A stretch of DNA of 64,000 bases, from assembly GCF_024346995.1 (NCBI RefSeq), contig NZ_AP024887.1, forward strand, positions 248,001 through 312,000, in the 5' to 3' direction. The stretch comes from Vibrio palustris (GTDB lineage Bacteria > Pseudomonadota > Gammaproteobacteria > Enterobacterales > Vibrionaceae). This document shows, one piece after another, positions 31,093-42,959 of the stretch. The notes beneath the pieces are model-generated. The model was given only the letters and a program-made list of their open reading frames with translations, searched no databases and was not told the DNA's origin. Both the position numbers and the translations under genes were made by a program. The stretch's first letter is position 1; every line of letters begins with the position of its first letter.

Positions 31093-33189
31093 GTGGCTAG
31101 GAAAACTCCTATCGAGCTCTACCGTAATATCGGTATTTGTGCTCACGTAGATGCAGGAAAAACAACCACTACTGAGCGTATTCTGTTCTACACTGGCCTA
31201 TCTCACAAAATCGGCGAAGTTCACGATGGTGCAGCCACCATGGATTGGATGGAGCAGGAGCAAGAACGCGGTATTACTATTACCTCGGCGGCGACTACGA
31301 CATTCTGGCCTGGTATGGACAAGCAGTTTGAACCCCACCGCATTAACATCATCGACACTCCAGGACACGTAGACTTTACTATCGAAGTAGAGCGATCGCT
31401 TCGCGTGCTTGACGGTGCAGTGGTTGTTTTCTGTGGTTCGTCAGGTGTTGAACCTCAATCTGAAACCGTATGGCGCCAAGCTGATAAGTACCACGTTCCA
31501 CGTTTGGTATTTGTTAACAAGATGGACCGTTCAGGTGCAGATTTCTTACGCGTTGTAGACCAAATTAAAAATCGTCTTGGGGCAACTCCGGTTCCTATCC
31601 AATTAAATATTGGTGCGGAAGATGAGTTCTCAGGAGTGATTGATCTTATCAAGATGAAAGCCATCAACTGGAATGATGCGGACCAGGGTATGTCTTATAC
31701 TCACGCAGATATTCCGGCCGATATGCTTGAACTTGCTGAAGAATGGCGCAGCCACATGGTGGAATGCGCAGCTGAAGCAAATGAAGAATTGATGGATAAA
31801 TACTTGGAAGAAGGTGAGTTAACGGAAGCAGAGCTTAAGTTCGGTTTGCGTCAACGTACTCTCAATAATGAAATCGTGTTGGCTACCTGTGGTAGCGCAT
31901 TCAAAAACAAAGGTGTGCAAGCTGTGCTTGACGCCGTCGTCGATTTCTTACCTTCTCCAGTGGAAGTTCCTGCTATCAAAGGCATTGATGAGCGCGATAA
32001 TGAAGTTGAGCGCCCTGCAGATGATAAACAACCATTTGCCGCTCTAGCATTTAAAATCGCGACTGACCCATTCGTGGGGACGTTATCTTTTATGCGTGTA
32101 TATTCTGGTGTCGTGAAATCAGGCGATGCCGTTTATAACTCAGTAAAAGGAAAGCGTGAACGTATTGGTCGTATCGTACAGATGCATTCCAATAAGCGTG
32201 AAGAACTGAAAGAGATTTATGCAGGTGATATTGCTGCTGCTATCGGTCTGAAAGATGTCACTACTGGTGACACGCTATGCGATCCAAACCATAAAGTGGT
32301 ATTGGAGCGTATGGAATTTCCCGATCCAGTGATTCAAATTGCTGTTGAACCTCGTTCTAAAGCTGACCAAGAAAAAATGGGTATCGCGCTAGGTAAACTA
32401 GCGGCGGAAGATCCATCTTTCCGCGTTGAAACAGATGAAGATACGGGACAAACGTTGATCTCTGGTATGGGTGAACTTCACCTAGATATCATTGTTGATC
32501 GTCTGAAACGTGAATTCAGTGTTAATTGCAACGTTGGTAAACCGCAGGTTGCTTACCGTGAAACTATTCGCGGTACCACCGAAGTTGAAGGTAAGTTTGT
32601 TCGTCAATCTGGTGGTCGTGGTCAATATGGTCACGTATGGCTTAAGCTTGAGCCGTCAGAACCTGATGAAGGATTTGTCTTTGTTGACGAGATCGTTGGT
32701 GGTGTTATTCCTAAGGAATACATCAGTTCGGTATCGAAAGGTATCGAAGAACAAATGAATAACGGTGTGCTAGCTGGATATCCGATGCAGGATGTTAAAG
32801 CGACATTGTTTGATGGTTCTTACCACGATGTTGACTCAAACGAGATGGCGTTTAAAATCGCCGGATCGATGGCGTTTAAGAACGGTGCGCTTGAAGCAAA
32901 CCCTATTATTCTTGAACCGCTAATGAAAGTTGAAGTAACTACTCCGGAAGATTGGATGGGAGATGTTGTTGGTGATTTAAACCGTCGACGTGGTCTCATA
33001 GGTGGTATGGATGATGGTCATGCTGGGCTAAAAATTATTCATGCTAAAGTTCCGCTTGCGGAGATGTTTGGTTACGCAACTGCCCTTCGTTCTGCAACAC
33101 AAGGCCGTGCCTCATACTCTATGGAGTTTTCTGAGTACGCTGAAGTGTCAAAAAATGTGGCTGAGTCCATTATTGCAGAGCGCGGTTAA
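31093..33189 (+). CDS. fusA: elongation factor G
   Basis: Translocation GTPase. The GTG start has GAGG at 31081-31084. 698 residues with G1 AHVDAGKTT (17-25), [12 protein letters not shown] and the domain IV-V segments [12 protein letters not shown] and [12 protein letters not shown]. Within the str operon between rpsG and tuf. Confidence 0.98.
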   Translation: MARKTPIELYRNIGICAHVDAGKTTTTERILFYTGLSHKIGEVHDGAATMDWMEQEQERGITITSAATTTFWPGMDKQFEPHRINIIDTPGHVDFTIEVERSLRVLDGAVVVFCGSSGVEPQSETVWRQADKYHVPRLVFVNKMDRSGADFLRVVDQIKNRLGATPVPIQLNIGAEDEFSGVIDLIKMKAINWNDADQGMSYTHADIPADMLELAEEWRSHMVECAAEANEELMDKYLEEGELTEAELKFGLRQRTLNNEIVLATCGSAFKNKGVQAVLDAVVDFLPSPVEVPAIKGIDERDNEVERPADDKQPFAALAFKIATDPFVGTLSFMRVYSGVVKSGDAVYNSVKGKRERIGRIVQMHSNKREELKEIYAGDIAAAIGLKDVTTGDTLCDPNHKVVLERMEFPDPVIQIAVEPRSKADQEKMGIALGKLAAEDPSFRVETDEDTGQTLISGMGELHLDIIVDRLKREFSVNCNVGKPQVAYRETIRGTTEVEGKFVRQSGGRGQYGHVWLKLEPSEPDEGFVFVDEIVGGVIPKEYISSVSKGIEEQMNNGVLAGYPMQDVKATLFDGSYHDVDSNEMAFKIAGSMAFKNGALEANPIILEPLMKVEVTTPEDWMGDVVGDLNRRRGLIGGMDDGHAGLKIIHAKVPLAEMFGYATALRSATQGRASYSMEFSEYAEVSKNVAESIIAERG

Positions 33190-33295
33190 TCATGAATCTA
33201 TTGCGCTGACGAGCGTTGGCGCATAAAATAGCATTTCTGGCGCGCCTTGAGTATACGCTACTTAAGGTGAATCATAACTAGGAAGGAACACGATC

Positions 33296-34480
33296 GTGTC
33301 TAAAGAAAAATTTGAACGTACGAAACCGCACGTAAACGTTGGTACTATCGGCCACGTTGACCACGGTAAAACAACTCTAACAGCTGCTATCTGTACTGTA
33401 CTGTCTAAAACTTACGGCGGTTCAGCACGTGACTTCGCGTCAATCGATAACGCTCCAGAAGAGCGCGATCGCGGTATCACAATCGCAACTTCACACGTAG
33501 AGTACGACACTCCAACTCGTCACTACGCACACGTTGACTGTCCAGGACACGCGGATTATGTGAAAAACATGATCACAGGTGCTGCACAGATGGACGGTGG
33601 TATCCTTGTAGTTGCTGCGACAGATGGCCCAATGCCACAAACTCGTGAGCACATCCTACTAGGCCGTCAGGTTGGTATTCCTTACATCATCGTATTCATG
33701 AACAAATGTGACATGGTTGATGATGAAGAGCTACTAGAACTAGTAGAAATGGAAGTTCGTGAACTTCTATCAGAATACGACTTCCCAGGCGATGACCTAC
33801 CAGTAATTCAAGGTTCTGCACTAGGTGCATTGAACCAAGAACCACAGTGGGAAGAGAAGATTGTAGAACTAGCACAAGCGCTAGACGACTACATTCCAGA
33901 GCCACAACGTGCAGTAGACCAACCATTCCTAATGCCGATTGAAGACGTATTCTCAATCCAAGGTCGTGGTACAGTAGTAACAGGTCGTGTTGAACGTGGT
34001 ATCCTAAAAGTAGGTGCTGAAGTTCAAATCGTTGGTATGAAAGATACAACAACAACGACTTGTACAGGTGTTGAAATGTTCCGTAAACTGCTTGACGAAG
34101 GTCGTGCAGGTGAGAACGTTGGTGCACTACTACGTGGTACAAAACGTGATGACGTAGAACGTGGTCAAGTACTAGCAGCGCCAGGTTCAATCACTCCGCA
34201 TACTAAGTTCGAATCAGAAGTATACGTATTGTCAAAAGATGAAGGTGGTCGTCACACTCCATTCTTCAAAGGCTACCGTCCACAGTTCTACTTCCGTACA
34301 ACTGACGTAACTGGTGATATCCAGTTGCCAGAAGGCGTAGAAATGGTAATGCCAGGCGATAACGTTAAAATGACTGTAGAGCTAATCGCACCAATCGCAA
34401 TGGACGAAGGTCTACGTTTTGCGATTCGTGAAGGCGGCCGTACAGTAGGTGCTGGTGTTGTTGCTAAAATCGAAGCTTAA
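33296..34480 (+). CDS. tuf: elongation factor Tu
   Basis: Delivers aminoacyl-tRNA to the ribosome. GTG start with GGAAGG upstream. 394 residues with GHVDHGKTT from residue 19, [15 protein letters not shown] and SALGAL. Codon use is strongly biased, as expected for the most abundant protein. Vibrio usually carry a second copy near rpoB, outside this window. Confidence 0.98.
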   Translation: MSKEKFERTKPHVNVGTIGHVDHGKTTLTAAICTVLSKTYGGSARDFASIDNAPEERDRGITIATSHVEYDTPTRHYAHVDCPGHADYVKNMITGAAQMDGGILVVAATDGPMPQTREHILLGRQVGIPYIIVFMNKCDMVDDEELLELVEMEVRELLSEYDFPGDDLPVIQGSALGALNQEPQWEEKIVELAQALDDYIPEPQRAVDQPFLMPIEDVFSIQGRGTVVTGRVERGILKVGAEVQIVGMKDTTTTTCTGVEMFRKLLDEGRAGENVGALLRGTKRDDVERGQVLAAPGSITPHTKFESEVYVLSKDEGGRHTPFFKGYRPQFYFRTTDVTGDIQLPEGVEMVMPGDNVKMTVELIAPIAMDEGLRFAIREGGRTVGAGVVAKIEA

Positions 34481-34516
34481 TTAGCCTCGTTTTAGTGCGA
34501 ACATCGCATTGAATAG

Positions 34517-34543
34517 AAAAGGGAAGCTTAGGCTTCCCTTTTT
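34517..34543 (+). terminator. rho-independent terminator after tuf
   Basis: GGGAAGC-TTAG-GCTTCCC stem with A4 before and T5 after. Ends the str operon. Confidence 0.93.
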
Positions 34544-34916
34544 GTTATCTATAATTTACGTTTTATACGGGTTCATTGTTTTCGAGCAAAACGGTAGACT
34601 CGCTTAATGGTAGATAGGTACGAGTACGTCTTGGTGAGTGGATTCTCTACATTGACAGATAAATAGCATGTTTTATTTTATGAGCGTGATTAGCTCGTTG
34701 TGTTTACGCCTGTTTTTTTACGATGAGAAAACGCGCAATCTACTTGAGAACAAATGTGTTAAAAAGCGTCGATATGATCGAACTAAACCTTTATCTACTT
34801 GATTGAATAATCGACTGAATATGACTTTTTTGTTGGGGTATTTGCGAGAGCCTGCCTTATCAATCATGACCTAGAATGTTTTTACTCGCTTGTCTATTTT
34901 TCATGAAATATTTCCC

Positions 34917-34945
34917 TTGCCTCTCAAGTACCATCTCTGTACAAT
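34917..34945 (+). promoter_or_regulatory. predicted rpsF operon promoter
   Basis: -35 TTGCCT (34917-34922), 17 bp spacer and -10 TACAAT (34940-34945), about 98 bp upstream of rpsF. Confidence 0.7.
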
Positions 34946-34985
34946 TCGTGTTCCTTAATTCTCGGTCAATTTTTATTAGTTCCTT

Positions 34986-35019
34986 GCTTCCTCTGGACGA
35001 CCGGGCCAACTTGGGAAGC
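34986..35019 (+). promoter_or_regulatory. candidate S6:S18-binding leader of the rpsF operon
   Basis: Outer stem GCTTCC/GGAAGC encloses CTGG-ACGA-CCGG and an unpaired segment on the 3' side containing GCCAAC. An autoregulatory mRNA leader bound by the S6:S18 complex, mimicking its 16S site (CCGGCTAAC), is known upstream of rpsF in many bacteria. The position 25 bases before the rpsF start and the CCG element fit. Assignment is by pattern, not by covariance search. Confidence 0.55.
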
Positions 35020-35043
35020 TGAATAATCCGTAAGGAGCAATCA

Positions 35044-35412
35044 ATGCGTCATTACGAAATCGTATTCATGGTGCACCCTGATCAAAGCGAGCAAGTTGCT
35101 GGCATGATCGAGCGTTACACTGGTTCTATCACTGAAGCTGGCGGTACTATCCACCGTCTAGAAGACTGGGGCCGCCGTCAATTGGCTTACCCAATCAACA
35201 AGCTTCACAAAGCTCACTACGTTCTTATGAACGTGGAAGCGGACCAAGCTGCAATCGACGAAGTGGAAACTGCTTTCCGTTTCAACGACGCAGTTCTACG
35301 TAACATGGTCATGCGCAAAAAACACGCTATTACAGAACCTTCTATCATGCTTAAAGCTAAAGAAGAGCGTACTAAGCGTGAAGATGCGCCAGCAGAAGCT
35401 AACGCTGAGTAA
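35044..35412 (+). CDS. rpsF: 30S ribosomal protein S6
   Basis: S6 binds 16S rRNA as a dimer with S18. 122 residues starting [18 protein letters not shown], with a short acidic C-terminal tail where E. coli has a glutamylated tail. Strong SD TAAGGAG upstream. First gene of rpsF-priB-rpsR-rplI. Confidence 0.98.
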   Translation: MRHYEIVFMVHPDQSEQVAGMIERYTGSITEAGGTIHRLEDWGRRQLAYPINKLHKAHYVLMNVEADQAAIDEVETAFRFNDAVLRNMVMRKKHAITEPSIMLKAKEERTKREDAPAEANAE

Positions 35413-35421
35413 TTCTTAACG

Positions 35422-35724
35422 ATGACCAATCGAATGGAGATTAGCGGTGCTATCGCTAAACCTCCTATTCGGAGCCAAAGCCCCGCAGGGGTTGCTCATG
35501 TCCGTTTCTGGCTTGAGCATCGTTCTACGGTGGTGGAAGCTGATTTACCAAGACAAGTATACTGTCGTATGCCTGTGGTAGTCAGTGGGCAAAGGTCAGC
35601 GCTATTCACTCAGAATTTAGTTCAAGGCAGTAATATCACGGTAAGTGGCTTTGTTGCTTACCAAACCGGCCGAAATGGAGTCGGAAAGTTGGTATTACAT
35701 GCTGATAACATTACTCAAATTTAG
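35422..35724 (+). CDS. priB: primosomal replication protein N (PriB)
   Basis: Single-stranded DNA-binding OB-fold protein of the PriA-PriB-DnaT restart primosome. 100 residues starting MTNRMEISGAIAKPPIRSQSPAGV. It lies between rpsF and rpsR, its invariable position in gammaproteobacteria. Confidence 0.96.
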   Translation: MTNRMEISGAIAKPPIRSQSPAGVAHVRFWLEHRSTVVEADLPRQVYCRMPVVVSGQRSALFTQNLVQGSNITVSGFVAYQTGRNGVGKLVLHADNITQI

Positions 35725-35736
35725 ATCAGGAGATAG

Positions 35737-35967
<231 letters not shown>

Positions 35968-36001
35968 TCGGCACCGTTTATTAAGAAAGAGGAATTAAGC
36001 A

Positions 36002-36451
36002 ATGCAAGTTATTCTACTTGATAAAATCGGTAACCTAGGTGGCCTTGGCGATTCAGTTCACGTTAAGTCTGGTTACGCACGTAACTTCCTTATCCCACAA
36101 GGTAAGGCAGTAATGGCAACTAAAGCTAACCTTGAAGTTTTCGAAACTCGTCGTGCTGAATACGAAGCTAAAGTTGCTGAGCAACTTCAAGCCGCTCAAG
36201 TTCGTGCAGACAAAATCGAAGCTCTAGAAGCGATTGTTATCACTTCTAAAGCGGGTGATGAAGGTAAGTTATTTGGTTCTGTTGGTACTCGTGATATCGC
36301 TGATGCGATCACTGCAGCGGGTGTTGATGTAGCTAAAAGTGAAGTTCGTCTATCTGAAGGTGCGCTACGCACAACTGGTGAATTTGAAATTAACGTTCAA
36401 ACTCACTCTGAAATTTTCGCTGCTGCGAAAGTTCAAGTTGTTGCTGCTTAA
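36002..36451 (+). CDS. rplI: 50S ribosomal protein L9
   Basis: 149 residues starting [30 protein letters not shown], followed by the long connecting helix and C-terminal domain ([16 protein letters not shown]). GAGGAAT upstream. Last gene of the operon. Confidence 0.98.
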   Translation: MQVILLDKIGNLGGLGDSVHVKSGYARNFLIPQGKAVMATKANLEVFETRRAEYEAKVAEQLQAAQVRADKIEALEAIVITSKAGDEGKLFGSVGTRDIADAITAAGVDVAKSEVRLSEGALRTTGEFEINVQTHSEIFAAAKVQVVAA

Positions 36452-36470
36452 TCTTTACGATATGCAACTT

Positions 36471-36503
36471 AAAAAAAACACCAGCTTTGGCTGGTGTTTT
36501 TTT
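36471..36503. terminator. bidirectional terminator between rplI and DUF481 gene
   Basis: AACACCAGC-TTTG-GCTGGTGTT stem with eight A before and seven T after, so it can serve both converging genes. Confidence 0.93.
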
Positions 36504-36519
36504 ATGTCTGAAATATTTT

Positions 36520-37293
36520 TTAGAAAGAAACAAGCACACTAACGGTGAAGATACCATCGTGTTTTTTCAGCCCCTCAGGTACCCGATCGTAATATTGCAA
36601 GCTGTGGCTTAACTTCAGGGCGATATTATCGGTGATATTGTTAGTAATACCAATATCACTATTTAACGTGGCATTACTTTCGCCAGCGACCAAAGTTGCG
36701 TCCGCATAGAAATTTAGATTTTTGCGTATCGCCCATTCATTATGGATTTTTGCGCGAATAATAGGTTCTCGAATCGTATCGGTGAAGACGATATCTTTTG
36801 AGCCAATCTCATCTTCATTGGGCTTTTGGTAGCGATAACCTGGACCCAATTCAAATTCTAATGTCAGCGTGTCTGTATGCATTAATTGGTAACCCAAACC
36901 TGCAGAGAGCGTATAGTCTTTATAGTAAGCAGTATAGTTGGATTGGTTACCTTGAAAACTGCTGTATATATAGCTCTTTGGTCCAGTTTTGTAGTCACTT
37001 TGTAATGAGTATACCGATTGTCTTTTGTCTTTTTTATTTTCTCTAACCAGTTTATAAATTTTCCACTCGCCTGTTGTTCGGTGGCGGCCTTTCGTATAAC
37101 TGGCCTGCACTAAACCATTGAGGGCTTCACTCTCCGTGTTACCTGAATGAGCCTGATAGCCTAATTCAACTTGCCCGGTCCAAGGTGAGGGGATCTTGAT
37201 ATCCATTTGGTCGTCATCGACTTTAGGGGCGTCATCGGCGTGAGCCATTCCGGCTAAAACTAGACTGGTGCTTAAAAGCCAAATTCTGGACAC
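36520..37293 (-). CDS. DUF481 outer-membrane beta-barrel protein (YdiY-like)
   Basis: Predicted outer-membrane barrel of unknown substrate. The GTG at 37293, with AGAGG six bases upstream, gives 257 residues starting with a clean signal peptide (SRIWLLSTSLVLAGMAHA). Upstream ATG readings to 37359 would bury the signal peptide and are rejected. The mature part has alternating aromatic strands and ends in a C-terminal Phe (VSVLVSF), typical of barrels inserted by BamA. Family members have been linked to salt or stress conditions, but no function can be read here. Confidence 0.8.
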   Translation of the reverse strand: MSRIWLLSTSLVLAGMAHADDAPKVDDDQMDIKIPSPWTGQVELGYQAHSGNTESEALNGLVQASYTKGRHRTTGEWKIYKLVRENKKDKRQSVYSLQSDYKTGPKSYIYSSFQGNQSNYTAYYKDYTLSAGLGYQLMHTDTLTLEFELGPGYRYQKPNEDEIGSKDIVFTDTIREPIIRAKIHNEWAIRKNLNFYADATLVAGESNATLNSDIGITNNITDNIALKLSHSLQYYDRVPEGLKKHDGIFTVSVLVSF

Positions 37294-37465
37294 AAAGAAC
37301 CTCTGATCGTTATATTGATGACTAGGAATGATAAAATGAGTTAAGCAAGGAATGGTCAAGCGTAAGTTAATTCTGTTTACGAGTCGAACAAAGTTTTCAT
37401 TGCTTGATTACAAATCATCTAATCCCGTTATAATGGGCCGTTATTAAGAGCTACAGAGTGAAGTC

Positions 37466-38872
37466 ATGGCTGAATCCCGAAACGAAAACCGCAATCGTAA
37501 ACCGTATGATCCACAAGTGGACGCGATAAAAGTCCCGCCTCACTCTTTAGAGGCCGAGCAATCTGTTATTGGGGGATTGCTGCTCGATAATGAACGTTGG
37601 GATACAGTATCAGAACGTGTTGTTGCTCATGACTTTTATAGTCGCCCGCATCGACTGATTTTTGATGCTGTAAAATCCATTTTGGAAGACAGCAAACCTC
37701 TCGACCTTATTACGTTATCTGAGCATTTAGAGCTTCGCGAACATCTTGATGATGTCGGCGGATTTGCCTATTTAGCCGATCTGGCTAGAAACACCCCAAG
37801 TGCTGCCAATATTAATGCTTATGCAGATATTGTAGCCGAAAGAGCCATGGTTCGTAACTTGATTGGTGTCGCCAATGAAATCGCGGATGCCGGTTATGAT
37901 CCGCAAGGACGTTCATCAGAAGATCTTTTAGATCTGGCTGAAAGTAAAGTTTTTGCGATTGCTGAAGCAAAAACGAGCGAAAATGAAGGGCCACAAGCCG
38001 TCGATAATGTTCTAGAAAAAACGTTAGAACGTATCGAGCTGTTATATAAAACGCCACAAGATGGTGTGACAGGGGTCGATACTGGTTTTACCGACCTCAA
38101 TAAGAAAACAGCAGGCCTGCAAGGCTCAGACCTCGTTATTGTGGCGGCGCGTCCATCGATGGGTAAAACCACCTTTGCGATGAACTTATGTGAAAATGCG
38201 GCGATGGAACAGGAAAAACCTGTGCTTATTTTCTCGCTAGAGATGCCGTCAGAACAGTTAATGATGCGTATGCTCGCCTCTCTATCACGAGTAGACCAGA
38301 CCAAAATTCGTACCGGTCAGTTGGACGACGAGGATTGGGCGCGTATTTCTTCTACTATGGGGATCCTGATGGAGAAGAAAAACATGTTCATTGATGATAG
38401 TTCAGGTTTGACGCCGACAGAGGTACGCTCGCGTGCACGTCGTATTGCAAGAGAACATGGCGGTTTATCAATGATCATGGTCGACTATTTACAGCTAATG
38501 CGTGTCCCTTCAATGTCTGATAATCGTACGTTAGAAATTGCTGAAATTTCACGTTCATTGAAAGCGCTAGCCAAAGAGTTGAATGTGCCTGTTGTGGCAT
38601 TATCACAGTTGAACCGTTCGTTGGAACAACGTGCCGATAAACGTCCAGTCAACTCAGATTTACGTGAATCTGGTTCGATTGAGCAAGATGCCGATTTGAT
38701 TATGTTTATCTACCGAGATGAAGTTTATCATCCAGATAGTGCTTTAAAAGGAACCGCAGAGATTATCCTTGGTAAGCAGCGTAATGGTCCAATTGGTTCA
38801 GTACGTTTAACGTTCCAAGGTCAATACTCGCGCTTTGATAATTACGCAGGTCCGGCATTCGACGACGAATAA
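37466..38872 (+). CDS. dnaB: replicative DNA helicase DnaB
   Basis: Hexameric fork helicase. 468 residues: N-terminal collar domain (about 20-130) that binds DnaG, linker, and a RecA-like ATPase with Walker A ARPSMGKTT at 228-236 and Walker B MIMVDYLQLM. LRESGSIEQDAD follows. No intein is present. Monocistronic, downstream of the divergent DUF481 gene. Confidence 0.98.
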   Translation: MAESRNENRNRKPYDPQVDAIKVPPHSLEAEQSVIGGLLLDNERWDTVSERVVAHDFYSRPHRLIFDAVKSILEDSKPLDLITLSEHLELREHLDDVGGFAYLADLARNTPSAANINAYADIVAERAMVRNLIGVANEIADAGYDPQGRSSEDLLDLAESKVFAIAEAKTSENEGPQAVDNVLEKTLERIELLYKTPQDGVTGVDTGFTDLNKKTAGLQGSDLVIVAARPSMGKTTFAMNLCENAAMEQEKPVLIFSLEMPSEQLMMRMLASLSRVDQTKIRTGQLDDEDWARISSTMGILMEKKNMFIDDSSGLTPTEVRSRARRIAREHGGLSMIMVDYLQLMRVPSMSDNRTLEIAEISRSLKALAKELNVPVVALSQLNRSLEQRADKRPVNSDLRESGSIEQDADLIMFIYRDEVYHPDSALKGTAEIILGKQRNGPIGSVRLTFQGQYSRFDNYAGPAFDDE

Positions 38873-38945
38873 CCTTATATGTCTTCTCTGTATCGGCCAC
38901 AAAAAATAAGGCCGATACAGAGACATCACAGTAATAAACCTTTTG

Positions 38946-39365
38946 TTACTCACCCTGTAAAGTCGCAATCAGCTGCCTTTCTCCGCCGTAATTACGGTGT
39001 TCTCCTAAGTAGATACCTTGCCAAGTTCCTAACGCTAAGCGTCCCTGATGAATAGGGATAGTAACACTGCATCCTAACGTTGAGGCTTTAATGTGTGCTG
39101 GCATATCATCATCCCCTTCGTCGGTATGCTGATAGTAGGGCGCACGCTCCGGAGCTGAGTGATTGAAGTGACGTTCAAGATCATCGCGAACCGTGGGGTC
39201 GGCATTTTCATTAATGGTTAAACTTGCGGATGTATGTTGAATAAATACATGCAATAAGCCGACTGAGATTGAGGCGATTTCAGGGACTTGCTTTTCTATC
39301 TCACGAGTAATCAGATGAAAGCCGCGTGGATAAGCACGTAACTGAATACGGTGTTGTTGCCACAT
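38946..39365 (-). CDS. yjbQ: YjbQ/UPF0047 family protein
   Basis: 139 residues of the UPF0047 family. Conserved [38 protein letters not shown] and [13 protein letters not shown] supply a cluster of His and Asp residues around a pocket. Some members have thiamine-phosphate synthase activity in vitro, but the cellular role is unsettled. Single gene converging on dnaB. Confidence 0.85.
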   Translation of the reverse strand: MWQQHRIQLRAYPRGFHLITREIEKQVPEIASISVGLLHVFIQHTSASLTINENADPTVRDDLERHFNHSAPERAPYYQHTDEGDDDMPAHIKASTLGCSVTIPIHQGRLALGTWQGIYLGEHRNYGGERQLIATLQGE

Positions 39366-39565
39366 AAGGAAGTCTCCTTTGTCTATTGTTTGTTGGCCAG
39401 TATAGCGTTATGGTGAGTACTGAGCCATTGCAATATGATATCAATTATAACGACGGTTTCTGACTTACCTCAAAGTGTTTTAAAGTCATATCAGTCATAA
39501 TGTTCGGCTTAAAAAATAATTCATAACGCTGTGATGTTTATAGATACGGCAATGTAATCAGGGAT

Positions 39566-41275
<1,710 letters not shown>

Positions 41276-41302
41276 TCTATTAAGCGAATAGCCTGATATA
41301 AA

Positions 41303-41338
41303 AAAGCGGATGACACTATGTGTCATCCGCTTTCTTTT
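41303..41338. terminator. terminator after pgi
   Basis: Perfect 11-bp stem GCGGATGACAC / GTGTCATCCGC with a TAT loop, followed by TTTCTTTTT. The A5 before it may let it also stop the converging cheX transcript. Confidence 0.92.
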
Positions 41339-41369
41339 TATTATTCAGAGAGAATAAATAGAAAAATCG

Positions 41370-41834
41370 TTAAGACTCGAAACAGATTTCTATAAACGCA
41401 TTGCCCCATTGAGAAGAGAACGGCATCAAAATAATAGAGCCTTCACACTTATGGCGAATGGTATGGCCACGACCTGCAACTACAACGGGGGTTGCCATAT
41501 CAAAATCAAAGCCACTTTCAGCAAGAATACGTTTGGCACCGCCTGTAACCATATTGGTGATTTCACCCACCATATCGGTCACTTCTTCATTAATGCCGTT
41601 AGGTCTTTCGCCTAGCATATTCTCCATAATTTCAATCGCGAGACTTTCATCGAATGTAATCGACATCGAACCACGCGTTTGTGACCCGACCATTCCGATT
41701 AAACCAGACACGTCACCTCGAGCTATCTCGTCTTTTTTCAGGCGAGGTTTTTGTGGCTTCAACTCTAAAGAAGCCATGGTTTTTAGAACGTTCATTAACG
41801 ATGCTAAAAACGGGTTAACAAATTCAGCGCGCAT
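41370..41834 (-). CDS. CheX-like chemotaxis phosphatase domain protein
   Basis: 154 residues from ATG 41834 (MRAEFVNPFLASLMNVLKTM). The fold signature of the CheC/CheX family is visible: GMVGSQTRGSMSITFDESLAIEIMENMLGE, then EEVTDMVGEITNMVTGGAKRIL. The E..(N) pair in the second segment is where CheX acts on phospho-CheY. A longer reading to 41942 would overlap zur. It starts 22 bases after the zur stop, so the two are co-transcribed, an arrangement also seen in Vibrio relatives. The function in chemotaxis is inferred. Confidence 0.8.
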   Translation of the reverse strand: MRAEFVNPFLASLMNVLKTMASLELKPQKPRLKKDEIARGDVSGLIGMVGSQTRGSMSITFDESLAIEIMENMLGERPNGINEEVTDMVGEITNMVTGGAKRILAESGFDFDMATPVVVAGRGHTIRHKCEGSIILMPFSSQWGNAFIEICFES

Positions 41835-41856
41835 AACCTTTCTTCTGTTCGTTTGA

Positions 41857-42312
41857 TCACATTGGATGAGAGGAGCAAGCTTGGCAGATCCCATGAGATT
41901 CGATGACATGAGTTTGAATCTGAAAGCCGTGTTGCTCCGCATTGTTTGTTAATAGAGATACCAGAGTATCACTTTGTAGCTCAATGACGTTATTGCATTT
42001 GTCACATATCAAAAGATGTGAAAAATGCTCATGTCCATTACACGAACCACAAGAGATAAAACTATTCGTCGATTCGACTCGATGAATAAAACCCTGTTCC
42101 ATCAAAAAGTCTAATGCACGATATACTGTGGGTGGTTTAGCCTGAGGCTCACTCTTTTTTAGCTCTTCTAGTAGCTCATAAGCACTAAAAGATTTTTTAC
42201 TGGCACAGATAAGTTCAAAAACTCGTTTTCTTTGAGTGGTCAGACGCACGCCTCTTGCTGCGCATATCTCTTCTATTTGCTGGGTTTGCGTATTGTCCAA
42301 TTTAATCACCAT
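41857..42312 (-). CDS. zur: zinc uptake regulator Zur (Fur family)
   Basis: 151-residue Fur-family repressor. The N-terminal winged helix (RLTTQRKRVFELI, KPPTVYRALDFLMEQGFIHRVEST) matches E. coli Zur closely (EPQAKPPTVYRALDFLLEQGF). The metal region contains HEHFSHLLICDKCNNV and ICQACSSH, giving the CxxC pairs of the structural zinc site. With Zn it represses zinc importers. In E. coli zur is also close to dusA. Confidence 0.93.
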   Translation of the reverse strand: MVIKLDNTQTQQIEEICAARGVRLTTQRKRVFELICASKKSFSAYELLEELKKSEPQAKPPTVYRALDFLMEQGFIHRVESTNSFISCGSCNGHEHFSHLLICDKCNNVIELQSDTLVSLLTNNAEQHGFQIQTHVIESHGICQACSSHPM

Positions 42313-42577
42313 TACAGATGGACTCTAGTAATCATATACTATTTCGCCAGTTAATAGCGATTTGACAAAGAATTATCCAAAATGAGTGTGTCTCACTAAC
42401 ATAGATTCTTTCAATGTATACGTCCAATTATTTATTCTGCTGGATAAACAATATCATTTATCAACAGTTTACGATTTTAACAAAATGCAGCGAAAAGTCA
42501 TTACCTCCTTAAGAGTGAATATAAAGTAAGTGTCGACATAAAATGAGCCAGATCTGGCCCTGTATGTTTGCCAAGCA

Positions 42578-42763
42578 ATGTGTATCAACGGGGCATTGTT
42601 TAGTTGGAGCATGACTTGCGTAGGCGCGATGTTGCTATCTGAACACCCTGAACTCATCACCGCGAGCGTATCGATAGACGGTGTTCAATTCGGTGGCATT
42701 ATTGGCGCAAGTGCCCCAATAGTATTTGGCCTATGGGAACTCCTACGCAATGAGTTTAAGTAA
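42578..42763 (+). CDS. small membrane/phage-like protein, possibly 5' truncated
   Basis: 61 residues from ATG 42578. The frame is open back to 42542 without a better start, so the 5' end may have been lost. Two hydrophobic segments (about 4-22 and 35-53, FGGIIGASAPIVFGLWELL) suggest a small membrane protein, perhaps a holin or minor phage protein. No family recognised. TAATG overlap with the next ORF supports genuine coding. Confidence 0.5.
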   Translation: MCINGALFSWSMTCVGAMLLSEHPELITASVSIDGVQFGGIIGASAPIVFGLWELLRNEFK

Positions 42764-42918
42764 TGGCAGAATATCAAAGAATCATTGTCGCCGCCGTCAG
42801 TGCCCTATGTAGTGGCGTAGGCGTAACCCTTAAAACGGATGTTAAGTGGTTGCGCTTAATGATGAAAAAAATGGATGAGCGTTTAACTCGGTTGGAAAAC
42901 AAAAGCCCTCAATCGTGA
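42763..42918 (+). CDS. small protein with membrane segment and charged tail
   Basis: 51 residues (MAEYQRIIVAAVSALCSGVG...) with one N-terminal hydrophobic stretch, then a basic amphipathic helix (WLRLMMKKMDERLTRLENK). The start overlaps the previous stop by one base, a sign of translational coupling. The stop lies inside the terminator stem. Function unknown. The pair resembles small phage membrane genes in size and arrangement only. Confidence 0.45.
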   Translation: MAEYQRIIVAAVSALCSGVGVTLKTDVKWLRLMMKKMDERLTRLENKSPQS

Positions 42919-42925
42919 GGGCTTT
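42901..42925. terminator. bidirectional terminator inside the island
   Basis: AAAGCCCTCA-ATCG-TGAGGGCTTT perfect 10-bp stem. T-rich on both strands and placed between converging genes. Confidence 0.85.
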
Positions 42926-42959
42926 GTTCTCATAGAGAATATTTCTCTGACTTGAAAAG

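Larger units (their letters stand above)
34544..35043. other. tuf-rpsF intergenic region
   Basis: About 500 bp without a gene. The right part holds the rpsF promoter (34917-34945) and leader hairpin (34986-35019). Nothing was recognised between 34544 and 34916, which is AT-rich. Confidence 0.6.

Noticed and set aside
33696..34190. Long antisense frame opposite tuf
   Set aside because: A product of the strongly biased codon use of tuf. Low-complexity Leu/His-rich translation and no start signals.
42313..42350. Zur-binding site upstream of zur
   Set aside because: GAAATAGTATATGATTAC on the minus strand looks faintly like the Zur box, but symmetry with the consensus is poor.
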